This document shows positions 9,872 to 20,600 of a stretch of 64,000 nucleotides of DNA, piece after piece. The notes under the pieces were generated by a model. The model made no database searches and was not told the DNA's origin. It saw nothing but the letters and a program-made list of their open reading frames with translations. This DNA comes from Brevibacillus parabrevis (GTDB lineage Bacteria; Bacillota; Bacilli; Brevibacillales; Brevibacillaceae). The DNA is taken from NCBI RefSeq assembly GCF_003710905.1, contig NZ_RHHV01000021.1, positions 186,001 to 250,000 of the forward strand, given 5' to 3'. The first letter of the stretch is position 1, and the number at the start of each line of letters is the position of its first letter. Made by a program: the position numbers and the translations under genes.

Positions 9872-12800
9872 AAGAAACGCGAAAGTACATTTATCAGCAG
9901 ATCAAGGATCAACAGTTAAGCATTGAAAAGTCCAAGGTCATTTTAAAAGAGATCAAGCAGGCGGGAGCGAAGAAACATAAGGACATCGCGATCATCGGGA
10001 TGTCCGGCCGCTTTCCTGGCGCTCGCAACCTCGATGAATACTGGAAAAATTTGCTGGCAGAGGTCGATTGCATCACGGATTTTCCGGAGAGCCGACAGGC
10101 AGGCGTTGCAGGGTTTGTGAGCAGGCTGCAACAGGAAGCTCCTATGGAGGTCGCCTATGAAAAAGGCGGCTACCTGGATCAAATTGATGATTTTGACGCG
10201 GAGTATTTCAAAATATCGAACAAGGAAGCCGTCATGATGGACCCGATGCAGCGCCTGCTTTTGACCACTGTGATGGAAACGGTGGAGGATGCCGGGTATG
10301 GCGGAAACCGGATCGTCTCGTCCAAAACGGGCGTTTTTATCGGCAGGGACCACACCGTCGGGAACATGTACACACACCTGCTGGATCAAACAGACGAGCT
10401 GGCATTGACTGGCTCGTATACGGGCATTTTGGCGAGCAGAGTTTCCTATTTTCTCGACTTGAAAGGACCTAGCGTCGTCGTGGATTCTGCCTGCTCGTCG
10501 GGATTGCTCGCGATTCACAACGCTTGCCAGGCGATCAGGAACAACGAGTGCGACATGGCGATCGCTGGCGGGGTGTGCCTGATTTTTTTCCCGGTGAAAA
10601 ATCCGGCGTTTGGATTGGTCGAATCGAAGCTGCATCTGGTCAAACCTTTTGACAAGCACGCGGATGGAACGCTGTGGGGCGAAGGGATCGGAGCGTTGCT
10701 GCTGAAGCCTTTGGATAAAGCGATTCAGGATCGGGATCACATTCATGCCGTCATCAAAGGTAGCGCGGCCAATAACGACGGGAAATCGAACGGGATCACG
10801 GCACCGAATGCAATCGCCCAGGAAGAGGTGTTCACCAGAGCCTGGACGAACGCCGAAATTCCACCCGAGACGATCGGTTTTATTGAAGCGCACGGGACAG
10901 GAACGGTACTCGGCGACCCGATTGAAGTCCAGTCGCTCGGCAATGCCTTTAAAAAATATACGTCGCGAAAACAGTTTTGCGGGATCGGCTCCGTCAAGTC
11001 CAATATCGGCCATTTAGCCGCAGCGTCTGGAACCGCCTCCGTCTTCAAGGTCATTTTGTCGCTCAAGCATAAAAAGCTGGTCAGCACGCTCCATTTTGAC
11101 GATCCGAACCCGTTCATCGACTTTACGGGTTCGCCGCTCTACATGGTGGACAGGGTGGAAGAATGGCCACGCGATCAGGACGATACCCCGCGGCGGGCGG
11201 GCGTCAGTTCGTTTGGCTTTAGCGGCACCAATTGCCACCTCGTACTGGAGGAAGCGCCAGAAGAACAACCGGGCGCAGCCAGCGCTCGTCCTTGCCATGT
11301 TTTCACGGCTTCGGCCAGGGACAAAGAGACGCTGCTTGAACTGCTTTCGCGTTACCGCCATTTTTTGAGCGAGCAGAAAAGTTTGTCTTTGGAAGACCTT
11401 TGCTTGACTGCGACAACGGGACGCGGGCATTATTCGTGCCGCCTTGCCCTCCTCGTGCGCAGCTTGCCCGAGCTGCAAGAAAAGCTGAACCAGGTGATGA
11501 CGGAGCAGCTGCCATCCGGCCAGGAGCATGCCGGAATCTTTTGCAACGAATTTAAGGTCGTTCCCGAGAGCAAGCTGGATAAAGCGGTCGGAGAGATTAC
11601 CGAATCCGCCTTGCAGCTGCTGCTGGAAAAAGCGCAACAACAGCTCGCCCGCACCTCCACTGATGATGAGCACGGGATGGCGGAGGTTTGCAAGCTGTAT
11701 GTTCAGGGAGCCGACATCGACTGGCGGCACTTCTACGGAACAGGGGAGCATCGCCGTCTGGCCTTGCCAGTCTATCCTTTTAAAAAGACTTCGTTCTGGC
11801 CGCAACCGGATGGCGGGCTGACTCCGCAGCATCAGGAAGTCATCCCGGGACGGAAAGTGTTTGAATCGTATCGGCAGAGCGTCTATGAAATCCCTTTGCG
11901 AGTGGAGAAGCAGTGGATGTTGCAGGAGCATCTCATGATGGGCTTTCCGATCGTCCCGGCGACTGCTCTGATCGAATGGGCGAGAAAAGCTGGAGGCAAT
12001 CATTATGGAGACGCCTCATTCGAGTTGCGGGATTTTCGCTTTATCAGTCCGTTGGTCGTCCCTGAGGGGGAAGAACGGATCGTCCATACGATCATGGAAA
12101 GTCAGGAAGACTTACTGCAACTGCGGATTGTCAATCGCAAGGCAGCGGATGACGGTGGAGCGGGGCAGGACTGGCAGTTGAATGTCGAAGGCAAAATCGT
12201 TCCTGGCGCGACTGCTGAACCAGCATGGATGGATATTCAGCGCATCAAGCAGGACAGCGCCTGGGAGCAGGTGGATGCGGATTTTGCCACGGTGCGAGGG
12301 CGTACGAGATTCGGGCCGCGTTGGAACAACATTCGAGCTTTGGGCAAATGCGAAGACCGTGTGCTGGTCCACGTGCAGTTGGCGGAAGCCTACGCGGACG
12401 ACTTCGCCTTGTACGGCTTTCATCCGGCCTTGCTCGACACAGGGCTGAATGCCGTGACTATGTTTGTTTTGTCTGACCTCTATCTGCCCTTTTCCTTTAA
12501 ACGGATGAGCATCTACAACCAGATGCCTGCTTCCTTTTACAGCTACCTGCAAAAAAGAGAGACGCGCGGCGACAGCCGGGAGACGGTGTCCTACGACATC
12601 AGCCTGATCGACGAGCAAGGAAACGTGTTTGCCGAAGTCGAGAACTACACACTGAAACGCATCTCTGCCGCTATGGTGGCGCACGATTTGTTTTACCAGA
12701 TTCGCTGGGTGAAAGCGCCGCTGGAACAGCGCGGAGAGGTCGCGGCGGGCAGCGTGCTGTTGTTTGGCAACAGCGACAGCGAAGGCGGGAGCGGACGTGG

Positions 12801-14682
12801 AAGTGGAAGTGGAAGTGGAACAACGCGGGAACTGATTCGCCAATGGGAAGCGCGCGGCATCGAGCTGATTCAGGTCGCTTACGGGGATGGCTACCGCAAA
12901 GAACAGGAAACGAAGTACGTGGTAGGAGATGCGGAAGCGGATTACCAGCAGCTTTTTGCCGACTTGCAGGAGCGGGGCATCAACCGGATCGTCCACGCTT
13001 ATGCGCTGGATGAGCAAAAGGGCGTGGACAGCCTCTCCCGCCTGCAAACGACGCAAGCTCGCACGATCCAAAGCCTGTTTTCTATCGTGAAATCGCTCGT
13101 GCAAGCCAAGTACAGGCAAGAGATAGAACTGGTTATACTCGGCCGGAATGGCTGGGAAGTGACAGGCACCGAAACAGAGCTGGAGCCGTGCCATACAGCG
13201 TTGTTCCAGTTGGGGAAAGTAGTCAATGCGGAGTATCCCCATCTGAAATGCCGCAGCATGGATCTCGACGACGAGACGGACTGCGGCAGTCTTTTGGCGG
13301 AAATGTACGGGAAAACTGGCACGTATCAAGTTGCCTATCGCGGCAATCAGCGGTATGTCGAGGAATTTGCTCTCTGCCAGGTCGAAGAGTCTGTCCAGCC
13401 GTTGGAGCTGCAAGAGGACGGGCTGTATCTGATCACTGGCGGCACGGGCGGGATCGGGCTGGAAATCGCCAAGCATTTGGCTTCCCGCAAAAACATTCGC
13501 CTTGGTCTGCTCAGCCGCAGCGGTCTGCCACCGCGTGCAGACTGGGAGACAATCAAACAGAAGTCGAGCGAAGCGGACAGCAAAACGCTCCGCATCATCG
13601 CAGGCGTGGAAGAAATCGAGCGGTCGGGCAGCAGCGTCACGGTTTGCGCGTGCGATATCGCTGACGAACAGCAGGTAGCAGACACTTTGAAGCAGCTTTG
13701 CGAGGCATACGGAGCGGTCAAAGGAGTTATCCACGCGGCAGGCGTGGCGGGCAGCGGTTTCCTGTTTACGAAAACATGGGCCGAGTTTGCGAGGGTGACC
13801 CAGCCGAAAATCGAAGGCAGCTACTTGCTGTACCGCTTGCTGGAAGAACGTCCCGACTTTTTCGTGCTGTTTTCCTCAACTGCGACGATAGAGGGCAGTC
13901 CGGGGCAGAGCGATTACGTAGCGGCGAACGGCTACCTCGACGGCTTTGCTTCCTACCTGCGCCAGCAAGGCATGCGCGCCACGACGATCAACTGGTCGGC
14001 GTGGGCAGAAACCGGGATGGCGGCGGACTTTGGCGTGACCACCAGCAACGCTCTGTTCAAACCGTTGCAAACGAATGAAGCGACCGCTGCTTTGGACCAG
14101 GCGCTGGCTATGGATCGCAAGCAAGTGGTGATTGCCTCTCTCAATCAAGAATGGCTGCAAACCAGCGGAGAAGACCTGTTTTTGAAAGTAGAGAGCGGGC
14201 TGATCGGCAAGAACACGAGCAAGCGTCGCTCCAAAGCTCCGTCTGCTCCTGCCAGCGCGCAGCGTGCTTTTACGCTCACGGGCCGCAAAGATGAAACTTA
14301 TGACGACGTCGAGCAGACGATTTCCCGCATCTGGGCGGAAACGATGCACTTGTCGACTGTCAACATCTACGACAGCTTTCTCGCACTGGGGGGCGATTCA
14401 CTGATCGCGACCCAACTGCTGAAAAAGCTGGAAACCGAGTTCCCGGGCGCACTCGACTTGCCTGATCTGTTTACGTATTCGTCTGTGGCGGAACTGGCTG
14501 ACTACATCAGGCAGGGCCAAAGCAGCGAGCCAAAAAGGCAAGAAGAAGCGAAACAGCAGGACTCCTTCGATTCGTTTGACCAACAGCTACAATCCATTTT
14601 GGACAACCTTTCTTCCGGGGAGCAATCTGTAGAAGAGATGGTGGACCTTTTGTCGCAGCGGAGGAATCGAACAGATGAATAA
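9868..14682 (+). CDS. Trans-AT PKS module 2: KS-DH-KR-ACP
   Basis: AT-less polyketide synthase of 1604 residues, coupled to module 1 by an ATGA overlap. It begins with a ~40-residue helical docking region (YIYQQIKDQQLSIEKSKVIL). Domains: KS (Cys209 in DSACSSG, AHGTGT, NIGHLAAASG), DH (H688 in HLMMGFPIVP, D857 in HPALLDTGLN), KR (GGTGGIG, Tyr1350 in SDYVAAN) and ACP (Ser1511 in GGDSL), then a second helical docking tail (ILDNLSSGEQSVEEMVDLL). The KR structural linker contains a Gly-Ser stretch encoded by a hexanucleotide repeat (12781-12820). The DH/KR part is nearly identical to that of module 3. Predicted result is a second double bond. Confidence 0.95.
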   Translation: MKETRKYIYQQIKDQQLSIEKSKVILKEIKQAGAKKHKDIAIIGMSGRFPGARNLDEYWKNLLAEVDCITDFPESRQAGVAGFVSRLQQEAPMEVAYEKGGYLDQIDDFDAEYFKISNKEAVMMDPMQRLLLTTVMETVEDAGYGGNRIVSSKTGVFIGRDHTVGNMYTHLLDQTDELALTGSYTGILASRVSYFLDLKGPSVVVDSACSSGLLAIHNACQAIRNNECDMAIAGGVCLIFFPVKNPAFGLVESKLHLVKPFDKHADGTLWGEGIGALLLKPLDKAIQDRDHIHAVIKGSAANNDGKSNGITAPNAIAQEEVFTRAWTNAEIPPETIGFIEAHGTGTVLGDPIEVQSLGNAFKKYTSRKQFCGIGSVKSNIGHLAAASGTASVFKVILSLKHKKLVSTLHFDDPNPFIDFTGSPLYMVDRVEEWPRDQDDTPRRAGVSSFGFSGTNCHLVLEEAPEEQPGAASARPCHVFTASARDKETLLELLSRYRHFLSEQKSLSLEDLCLTATTGRGHYSCRLALLVRSLPELQEKLNQVMTEQLPSGQEHAGIFCNEFKVVPESKLDKAVGEITESALQLLLEKAQQQLARTSTDDEHGMAEVCKLYVQGADIDWRHFYGTGEHRRLALPVYPFKKTSFWPQPDGGLTPQHQEVIPGRKVFESYRQSVYEIPLRVEKQWMLQEHLMMGFPIVPATALIEWARKAGGNHYGDASFELRDFRFISPLVVPEGEERIVHTIMESQEDLLQLRIVNRKAADDGGAGQDWQLNVEGKIVPGATAEPAWMDIQRIKQDSAWEQVDADFATVRGRTRFGPRWNNIRALGKCEDRVLVHVQLAEAYADDFALYGFHPALLDTGLNAVTMFVLSDLYLPFSFKRMSIYNQMPASFYSYLQKRETRGDSRETVSYDISLIDEQGNVFAEVENYTLKRISAAMVAHDLFYQIRWVKAPLEQRGEVAAGSVLLFGNSDSEGGSGRGSGSGSGTTRELIRQWEARGIELIQVAYGDGYRKEQETKYVVGDAEADYQQLFADLQERGINRIVHAYALDEQKGVDSLSRLQTTQARTIQSLFSIVKSLVQAKYRQEIELVILGRNGWEVTGTETELEPCHTALFQLGKVVNAEYPHLKCRSMDLDDETDCGSLLAEMYGKTGTYQVAYRGNQRYVEEFALCQVEESVQPLELQEDGLYLITGGTGGIGLEIAKHLASRKNIRLGLLSRSGLPPRADWETIKQKSSEADSKTLRIIAGVEEIERSGSSVTVCACDIADEQQVADTLKQLCEAYGAVKGVIHAAGVAGSGFLFTKTWAEFARVTQPKIEGSYLLYRLLEERPDFFVLFSSTATIEGSPGQSDYVAANGYLDGFASYLRQQGMRATTINWSAWAETGMAADFGVTTSNALFKPLQTNEATAALDQALAMDRKQVVIASLNQEWLQTSGEDLFLKVESGLIGKNTSKRRSKAPSAPASAQRAFTLTGRKDETYDDVEQTISRIWAETMHLSTVNIYDSFLALGGDSLIATQLLKKLETEFPGALDLPDLFTYSSVAELADYIRQGQSSEPKRQEEAKQQDSFDSFDQQLQSILDNLSSGEQSVEEMVDLLSQRRNRTDE
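12520..14075 (+). repeat. DH/KR repeat, copy 1 (PKS2)
   Basis: From the end of the DH through the KR this stretch reads almost the same, at DNA and protein level, as 17345-18885 in the next gene. The offset shifts from 4825 to 4813 bases because the Gly-Ser tract here is four codons longer. Flanking KS and ACP regions are clearly more divergent, pointing to local duplication or gene conversion. Confidence 0.85.
12799..12816 (+). repeat. Coding hexanucleotide microsatellite (GGAAGT)3
   Basis: Three perfect GGAAGT units followed by GGAA encode alternating Gly-Ser in the KR linker of PKS2, inside a longer Gly/Ser/Arg run at 12781-12820. The paralogous place in PKS3 (17601-17636) has a shorter, degenerate version. 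Unit length is a multiple of three, so slippage would change linker length without a frameshift. Confidence 0.85.
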
Positions 14683-17600
14683 CATCGACCAAATCAATGC
14701 GCTGATCTTGGAAAGTGTAAAAGAAAATCGCCTGGACAAAGAGCTTGCCCGCAAGCTGCTGCACCAAGTCAATGCAGCTTCGCCCAAGCCCGAAAAGGAC
14801 GCTGTTGCGGATATCGCCATCATCGGCATTTCTTGCCGGCTTCCTTTTGCCGACAACCTGGAGCAATATTGGACGAATCTGCTTAACGGGACGAATGGCA
14901 TCACCGATTTTCCGCCCAAGCGGCGCATGGATACCGATCCTTTGCTGCGCAAGCTTTGGGGAGAACCGCACTATGCCAAAGGCAGCTATCTGGAAGAGAT
15001 AGACCGCTTCGACGCCGAATATTTCCGCATCTCGCCCAGGGAAGCCGAGTTTATGGACCCGCACCAGCGCTTGCTTTTGGAAGTCACGGCAGAAGCGATT
15101 GAAGATGCGGGATACATGGGCGAAAAAATCGACGGCACCGATACGGGCGTCTTCATCGGAAGAGATCACCATTCTTCCGGCCTGTACCAGCAATTTATCG
15201 ATTCGTCGAACGAATTGGCGATGACTGGCAATCTGCCCAGCTTCCTCTCGGGCAGGATTGCCTTTTTCTTTAACCTTTTCGGGCCGAATATGGTGATCGA
15301 CACGGCGTGCTCCTCCGGGTTGGTGGCGGTGCATCACGCTTGCGAGTCGCTCAGGAAACGAGAATGCCGATTGGCTATCGCTGGAGGCATCAGCTTGAAT
15401 CTCGTGCCGATGGCTAATTCGTCGTTTAAAATCGTGGAAAACAGCGACGGCATCGTCAGGCCATTCGACAGCCACGCCAAAGGCACCACCTGGGGCGAAG
15501 GGCTGTCGGTCATCCTGCTGAAGCCGTTGCACGATGCCTTGCAAGACAAGGACCGGATTTACGCCGTGATCAAAGCCAGTGGCGTAAACAGCGACGGAGC
15601 TTCCAATTACATCACCGCTCCCAATCCGCAAGCCCAGGAGCAGCTCTTGACGGACGTGTGGACAAAAGCGGGCATTCACCCGGAAACGATTTCCTACATC
15701 GAAACGCACGGCACCGGAACCGTCATCGGCGATCCAATCGAAGTAAAGGCCATGAAGCAAGCTTTTCAACCCTACACGCGCAAAAAACAGTTTTGCGGGA
15801 TCGGTTCCGTCAAATCGAACATCGGTCATCTCGTAGGAGCTTCGGGGATGGCTTCGCTGTTAAAAGTTGTGTTGTCCTTGAAGCATAAACAACTCGTTCC
15901 CACGATCAATTTTGCGGAGCCAAATCCGTATATTCCTTTCTCCGATTCGCCCTTTTACTTGGTTGATCGGCCTCTAGCCTGGGAAACTGGAGGTGTGCCG
16001 CGCCGGGCTGGCATCAGTTCTTTCGGCTTTAGCGGCATGAACTGCCATGTGCTGCTGGAGGAATGGAATCAACAGCAGACGGAGAAGAACGAGCAGGAAA
16101 CGCTTCGGCTGTTTACGCTATCGGCCAAAAGCCGTGCGAATTTGTCGGACTTGCTGCGACGCTACTGCCAATTTTTGCAGGCCAATCAGCAGGTGAACTT
16201 CTCTGCTCTCGTCTATACGGCGCAGGTTGGAAGGGAGCATTTTTCCCACCGCTTGGCGATTATCGCCCGGAACACAAGCGAGCTGTTGCAAAAAATCGCG
16301 GCGATCATGCCGCTGGATTTGGACAATTTGCCTGAGACGCTTGGGTATTACGGGCAATCCGCCAGCGCCTGGAAAGCGAAAAACCATCTGCTGCATCCAG
16401 ATACAGTGGACAAAGCAAATCGGCCGCTTCATGAAAAGGCCAATCAACTGCTTTACGCCTGGGCAGAACAAGGCTCGCTGGCCAGCGTCGACTCTCTTCG
16501 CGAATTGGCGACATCGTATGTGCAGGGAGCACGCATCCAATGGACAAAGTTGTACGAGGGACAGGCTGTGCAAACGATAGAGCTGCCTGTCTATCCATTC
16601 AGCAGAGTGAGGCATTGGCCGACGCCGACGGATGAGAGAACGGCAGACGCGGCAGCAAAAGGGCAACTGCCGGGAGAGTGTGTCCTGTCTACATCCGGGT
16701 TGCGCGTATACGCAGCAAAGGCAGCGATGAGCGAGCTGTGGATGCTGCAGGAACACCGCATCCTCGGCAACGGGGTTTTGCCGGGAGCGGCCTATCTGGA
16801 GATGGCCGGGGCAGCCAGCAAAGCCTTTTTCGCGCAACAAGGCGTGGTCATCAAAAATGTATCTTTGTCCCACATGCTTTCTTGCTCGCCGGATGAAACG
16901 AGAATCGTCCATACGATCGTCCAGGCGGAGCACGGACACGTCCGCTTTACGATTGCCAGCCGAGACGAAAGCGATCCGGAAGCAAGCTGGATCACCCATG
17001 CAACAGGAGAAGTACATCCGCTTGCGCCGCGCACAGGCAAGACGCTGCCGATTGCGTCCATCATCCGCGAAATGGAGCAACAGGACGCTGGCAAGTTTGC
17101 GCCGCTCTACTCGGGATTGATTCAATACGGTCCGAGATGGAGAGGCATCGAGCAGTTTTATGAAAACGACCGCGCTGCCTTGCTGCATATCCGACTGGCC
17201 GATGAGCGGGAACAGGGCACGTACTCGCTGCATCCGGCGTCGCTCGATACGGCATTGAGCTTTTGGCATCTGTTGAGACAGAACGAGGCGGAGCATGAAT
17301 CGTACTACTTCCCGTTTTATTACCAAGCGCTCCATCTGTACAACGACATGCCTGCCTCCTTTTACAGCTACCTGCGGAAAAGAGAAGCGCGCAGTGACAG
17401 CCGGGAGACGGTGTCCTACGACATTAGCCTGATCGACGAGCAAGGAAACGTGTTTGCCGAAGTCGAGAACTACACATTGAAGCGCGTTTCTGCGGCTATG
17501 GCTGCCCGCGATTTGTTTTACCAGATTCGCTGGGTGAAAGCTCCGCTGGAACAGCCAGGAGCGGTCGCTGCGGGTAGCGTGCTGTTGTTTGGCAACAGCG

Positions 17601-20600
17601 ACAGCGGAAGCGAGAGTGGAAGTGGAAGCGGAACAACGCGGGAACTGATTCAACAATGGGAAGCGCGCGGCGTCGAGCTGATTCAAGTCGCTTACGGTGA
17701 CAGCTACCGCAAAGAACAGGAAACGAAGTACGTGGTCGGAGATACAGAAGCGGATTACCAGCAGCTTTTTGCCGACTTGCAGGAGCGGGGCATCAACCGG
17801 ATCGTCCACGCTTATGCGCTGGATGAGCACAAGGATGCACCCAGCCTCTCCCGCCTGCAAACGACACAGGCACGCACGATCCAAAGCTTGTTTTTTACGG
17901 TGAAATCGCTGGTGCAGGCCAAGTACAAGCAGGACTTGGAGCTGGTCGTACTGGGTCGGAACGGCTGGGAGGTCACTGGTGCCGAAAAAGCGCTGGAGCC
18001 GTGCCATACAGCGTTGTTCCAACTGGGAAAAGTAGTGAATGCGGAGTACCCGCATGTGAAGTGCCGCAGCATTGACCTCGACGACGAGACGGAGTGCGGC
18101 AGCCTTTTGGCGGAAATCTATGGCGAAAGCGCTGCGTACCAAGTTGCCTATCGCGGCGATCAGCGGTATGTCGAGGAGTTTGCTCGCTGCCCGGTCGAAG
18201 AGTCTGTGCAGCCGTTGGAGTTGCAAGAGGACGGACTGTATCTCATTACTGGCGGCACGGGCGGAATCGGGCTGGAAATCGCCAAGCATCTCGCTTCCCG
18301 CAAAAAAATCCGCCTTGGTCTGCTCAGCCGCAGCGGACTTCCGCCGCGTGCAGACTGGGAGGCAATCAAACAGAAGTCGAGCGAAGCGGACAGCAAAACG
18401 CGCCGCATCATCGTAGCCGTGGAAGCAATCGAGCGGTCGGGCAGTAGCGTCACGGTTTGCGCGTGCGATATTGCCGACGAGCAACAAGTAGCGACTACTT
18501 TCCAGCAGTTGCGCGAGGCGTACGGAGCGGTCAAAGGAGTCATTCACGCGGCAGGCGTGGCGGGCAGCGGATTCCTGTTTACGAAAACATGGGCCGAGTT
18601 TGCCAAAGTGACCCAGCCGAAGATCGAAGGCAGCTACTTGCTGTACCGCTTGCTGGAAGAACGCCCTGACTTTTTCGTGCTGTTTTCCTCGATCGCAACG
18701 GTGGAGGGCAGTCCGGGGCAGAGCGATTACGCAGCGGCGAACGGCTACCTCGACGGCTTTGCTTCCTGCCTGCGCCAGCAAGGCATTCGCGCCACGACGA
18801 TCAACTGGACCGCATGGGCAGAAACCGGGATGGCGGCGGACTACGGCGTGACAAACGGCAACGCTTTGTTCAAGCCGCTGAAAACAGCTCAGGCAGTCCA
18901 GGCATTTGCCAGCCTGCCAGACGTTCCGCGCGTAGTCGTGGCGGATATCCGCTTCGAGCAGATCGCTGTGTCGCTGGGCAATCGCTTTCCGTTGCAGCTC
19001 GCTTCTGAATTGCGTGGAAAAGTCGCGGAGCGAGCAGCAACGACCGCACCAGGAGAAGCTTTTTCCAGCGCTGTGCCGATTGTCGGAAAACAGCAGGACG
19101 AGCTTACCGAGACCGAAAAACAATTAGCGCAAGTATGGGCAAAAACGTTTGGGCTGGCAGAGATCGACCTGCAAAAAAGCTTCTACGAAGTCGGCGGAGA
19201 CTCGATTATGGCGACGCAAATGGCCAATCTGCTGAACACGCACCTGAACAAGCCGATCACGATTGCGGAAGTTTTTGAATTTCCCACGATTCCGGAGCTG
19301 GCGGCTTATTTGGACGAAAACCTGCTGCCCGCACAAGAGACGCCCGCAAGCCAGGAAGCGACAACCGAACAACAAGCCGGGCACGATCTTTCCAAGGCGC
19401 AATACCGGATTTGGTTTTTGCAAAACTACGATCCGCACACGACAGCCTATCACTTGCCTGTCATCAAACAGTTGAAGCTGGACATTGATCTGGATGTGCT
19501 GCAACAAAGCCTGGACATGCTGACCCGGCGCCACGCCTCGCTGCGCACCGTCATCAACATGGTCGATGGCGTCCCGAAGCAATTCGTTTTGCCGGAGTGG
19601 CAAAACGTCATTCAGTTCAGCGATTATCAGCAGGAATCGTCAGGCGCAGCCATGTCGGCCCGGCGATTGGAGGAGCACAATGCGACTCCGTTTGATTTTG
19701 AGCAGCCGCTGTTCAGGATGGAACTGCATCGTTTGGCTGATGATGAGCACCGTCTTTGCGTCAGCATGCACCACATCATTTCCGATGGCTGGAGCGTTGG
19801 GCTGTTTTTCCGGGAATTGATGGAACTGTATGAGAGCATTCGCTCGAACCATCCTGTCCAGCTGCCAGCTGTATCGTTGCAATATGGCGATTGGGTCGAG
19901 CAGGAGAAAAAGTGGTTGGCCTCTGCTGAGTTCCGGAACATGGAGCAGTACTGGATGAGCGAGCTGGCGAAACCGCTGCCAGTGCTGAATTTGCCGACCG
20001 ATTTTGAACGGCCGCACTCTCTCGTCTACGACGGCAGCTACATCAAATTCACGGTTTCCAAAGAGAAAACCGAACAGTTGCGTTTGCTTGCGAGAAATCG
20101 CTCGACGACTCTCTACATGACGGTTCTCGCCGTCTATTTTTTGTTCCTGCACAAAATTAGCCAGGAAGAGGACATCATCGTCGGGTTCCCGGTGTCTGGC
20201 AGGGAGCGACAAGAATGGGAAAACGTCATTGGGCTGTTCATGAACATGGTGTGCATTCGCGTCGATTTTCGCGGACTTTCCCGCTTTGACGAGGTTTTGG
20301 AGACAATCAAGCACAAATGCGTCAAAGCGTATGCCAACGGCCGCTATCCGTTCAACACGCTCGTAGAAAAGCTGAACCCGGAGCGAGATCAGAGCCGCAC
20401 GCCTGTTTTCTCCACGATTTTTCAGCTGTACGATAACGTCCCGCAAGACAACGACCGGATCAGTCTGTACGATCTGAGCTGCATTTGCAAAATGGAGCAG
20501 GAGCAAATGGAAGTCAGGATGGAGTACAAAACGACTCTGTTCGCCGAGGAGACGATCCGCAAATACGTTGACTATTTTTCATTTTTAATTGACCAGGTGA

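Noticed and set aside
16118..19123. A 1001-codon open frame on the - strand opposite PKS3
   Set aside because: It is antisense to intact KS-DH-KR-ACP coding sequence, has no domain or ribosome site, and similar long antisense frames occur opposite the other PKS genes (for example 12112-13734, 23740-26142, 61720-63633). They result from codon bias.
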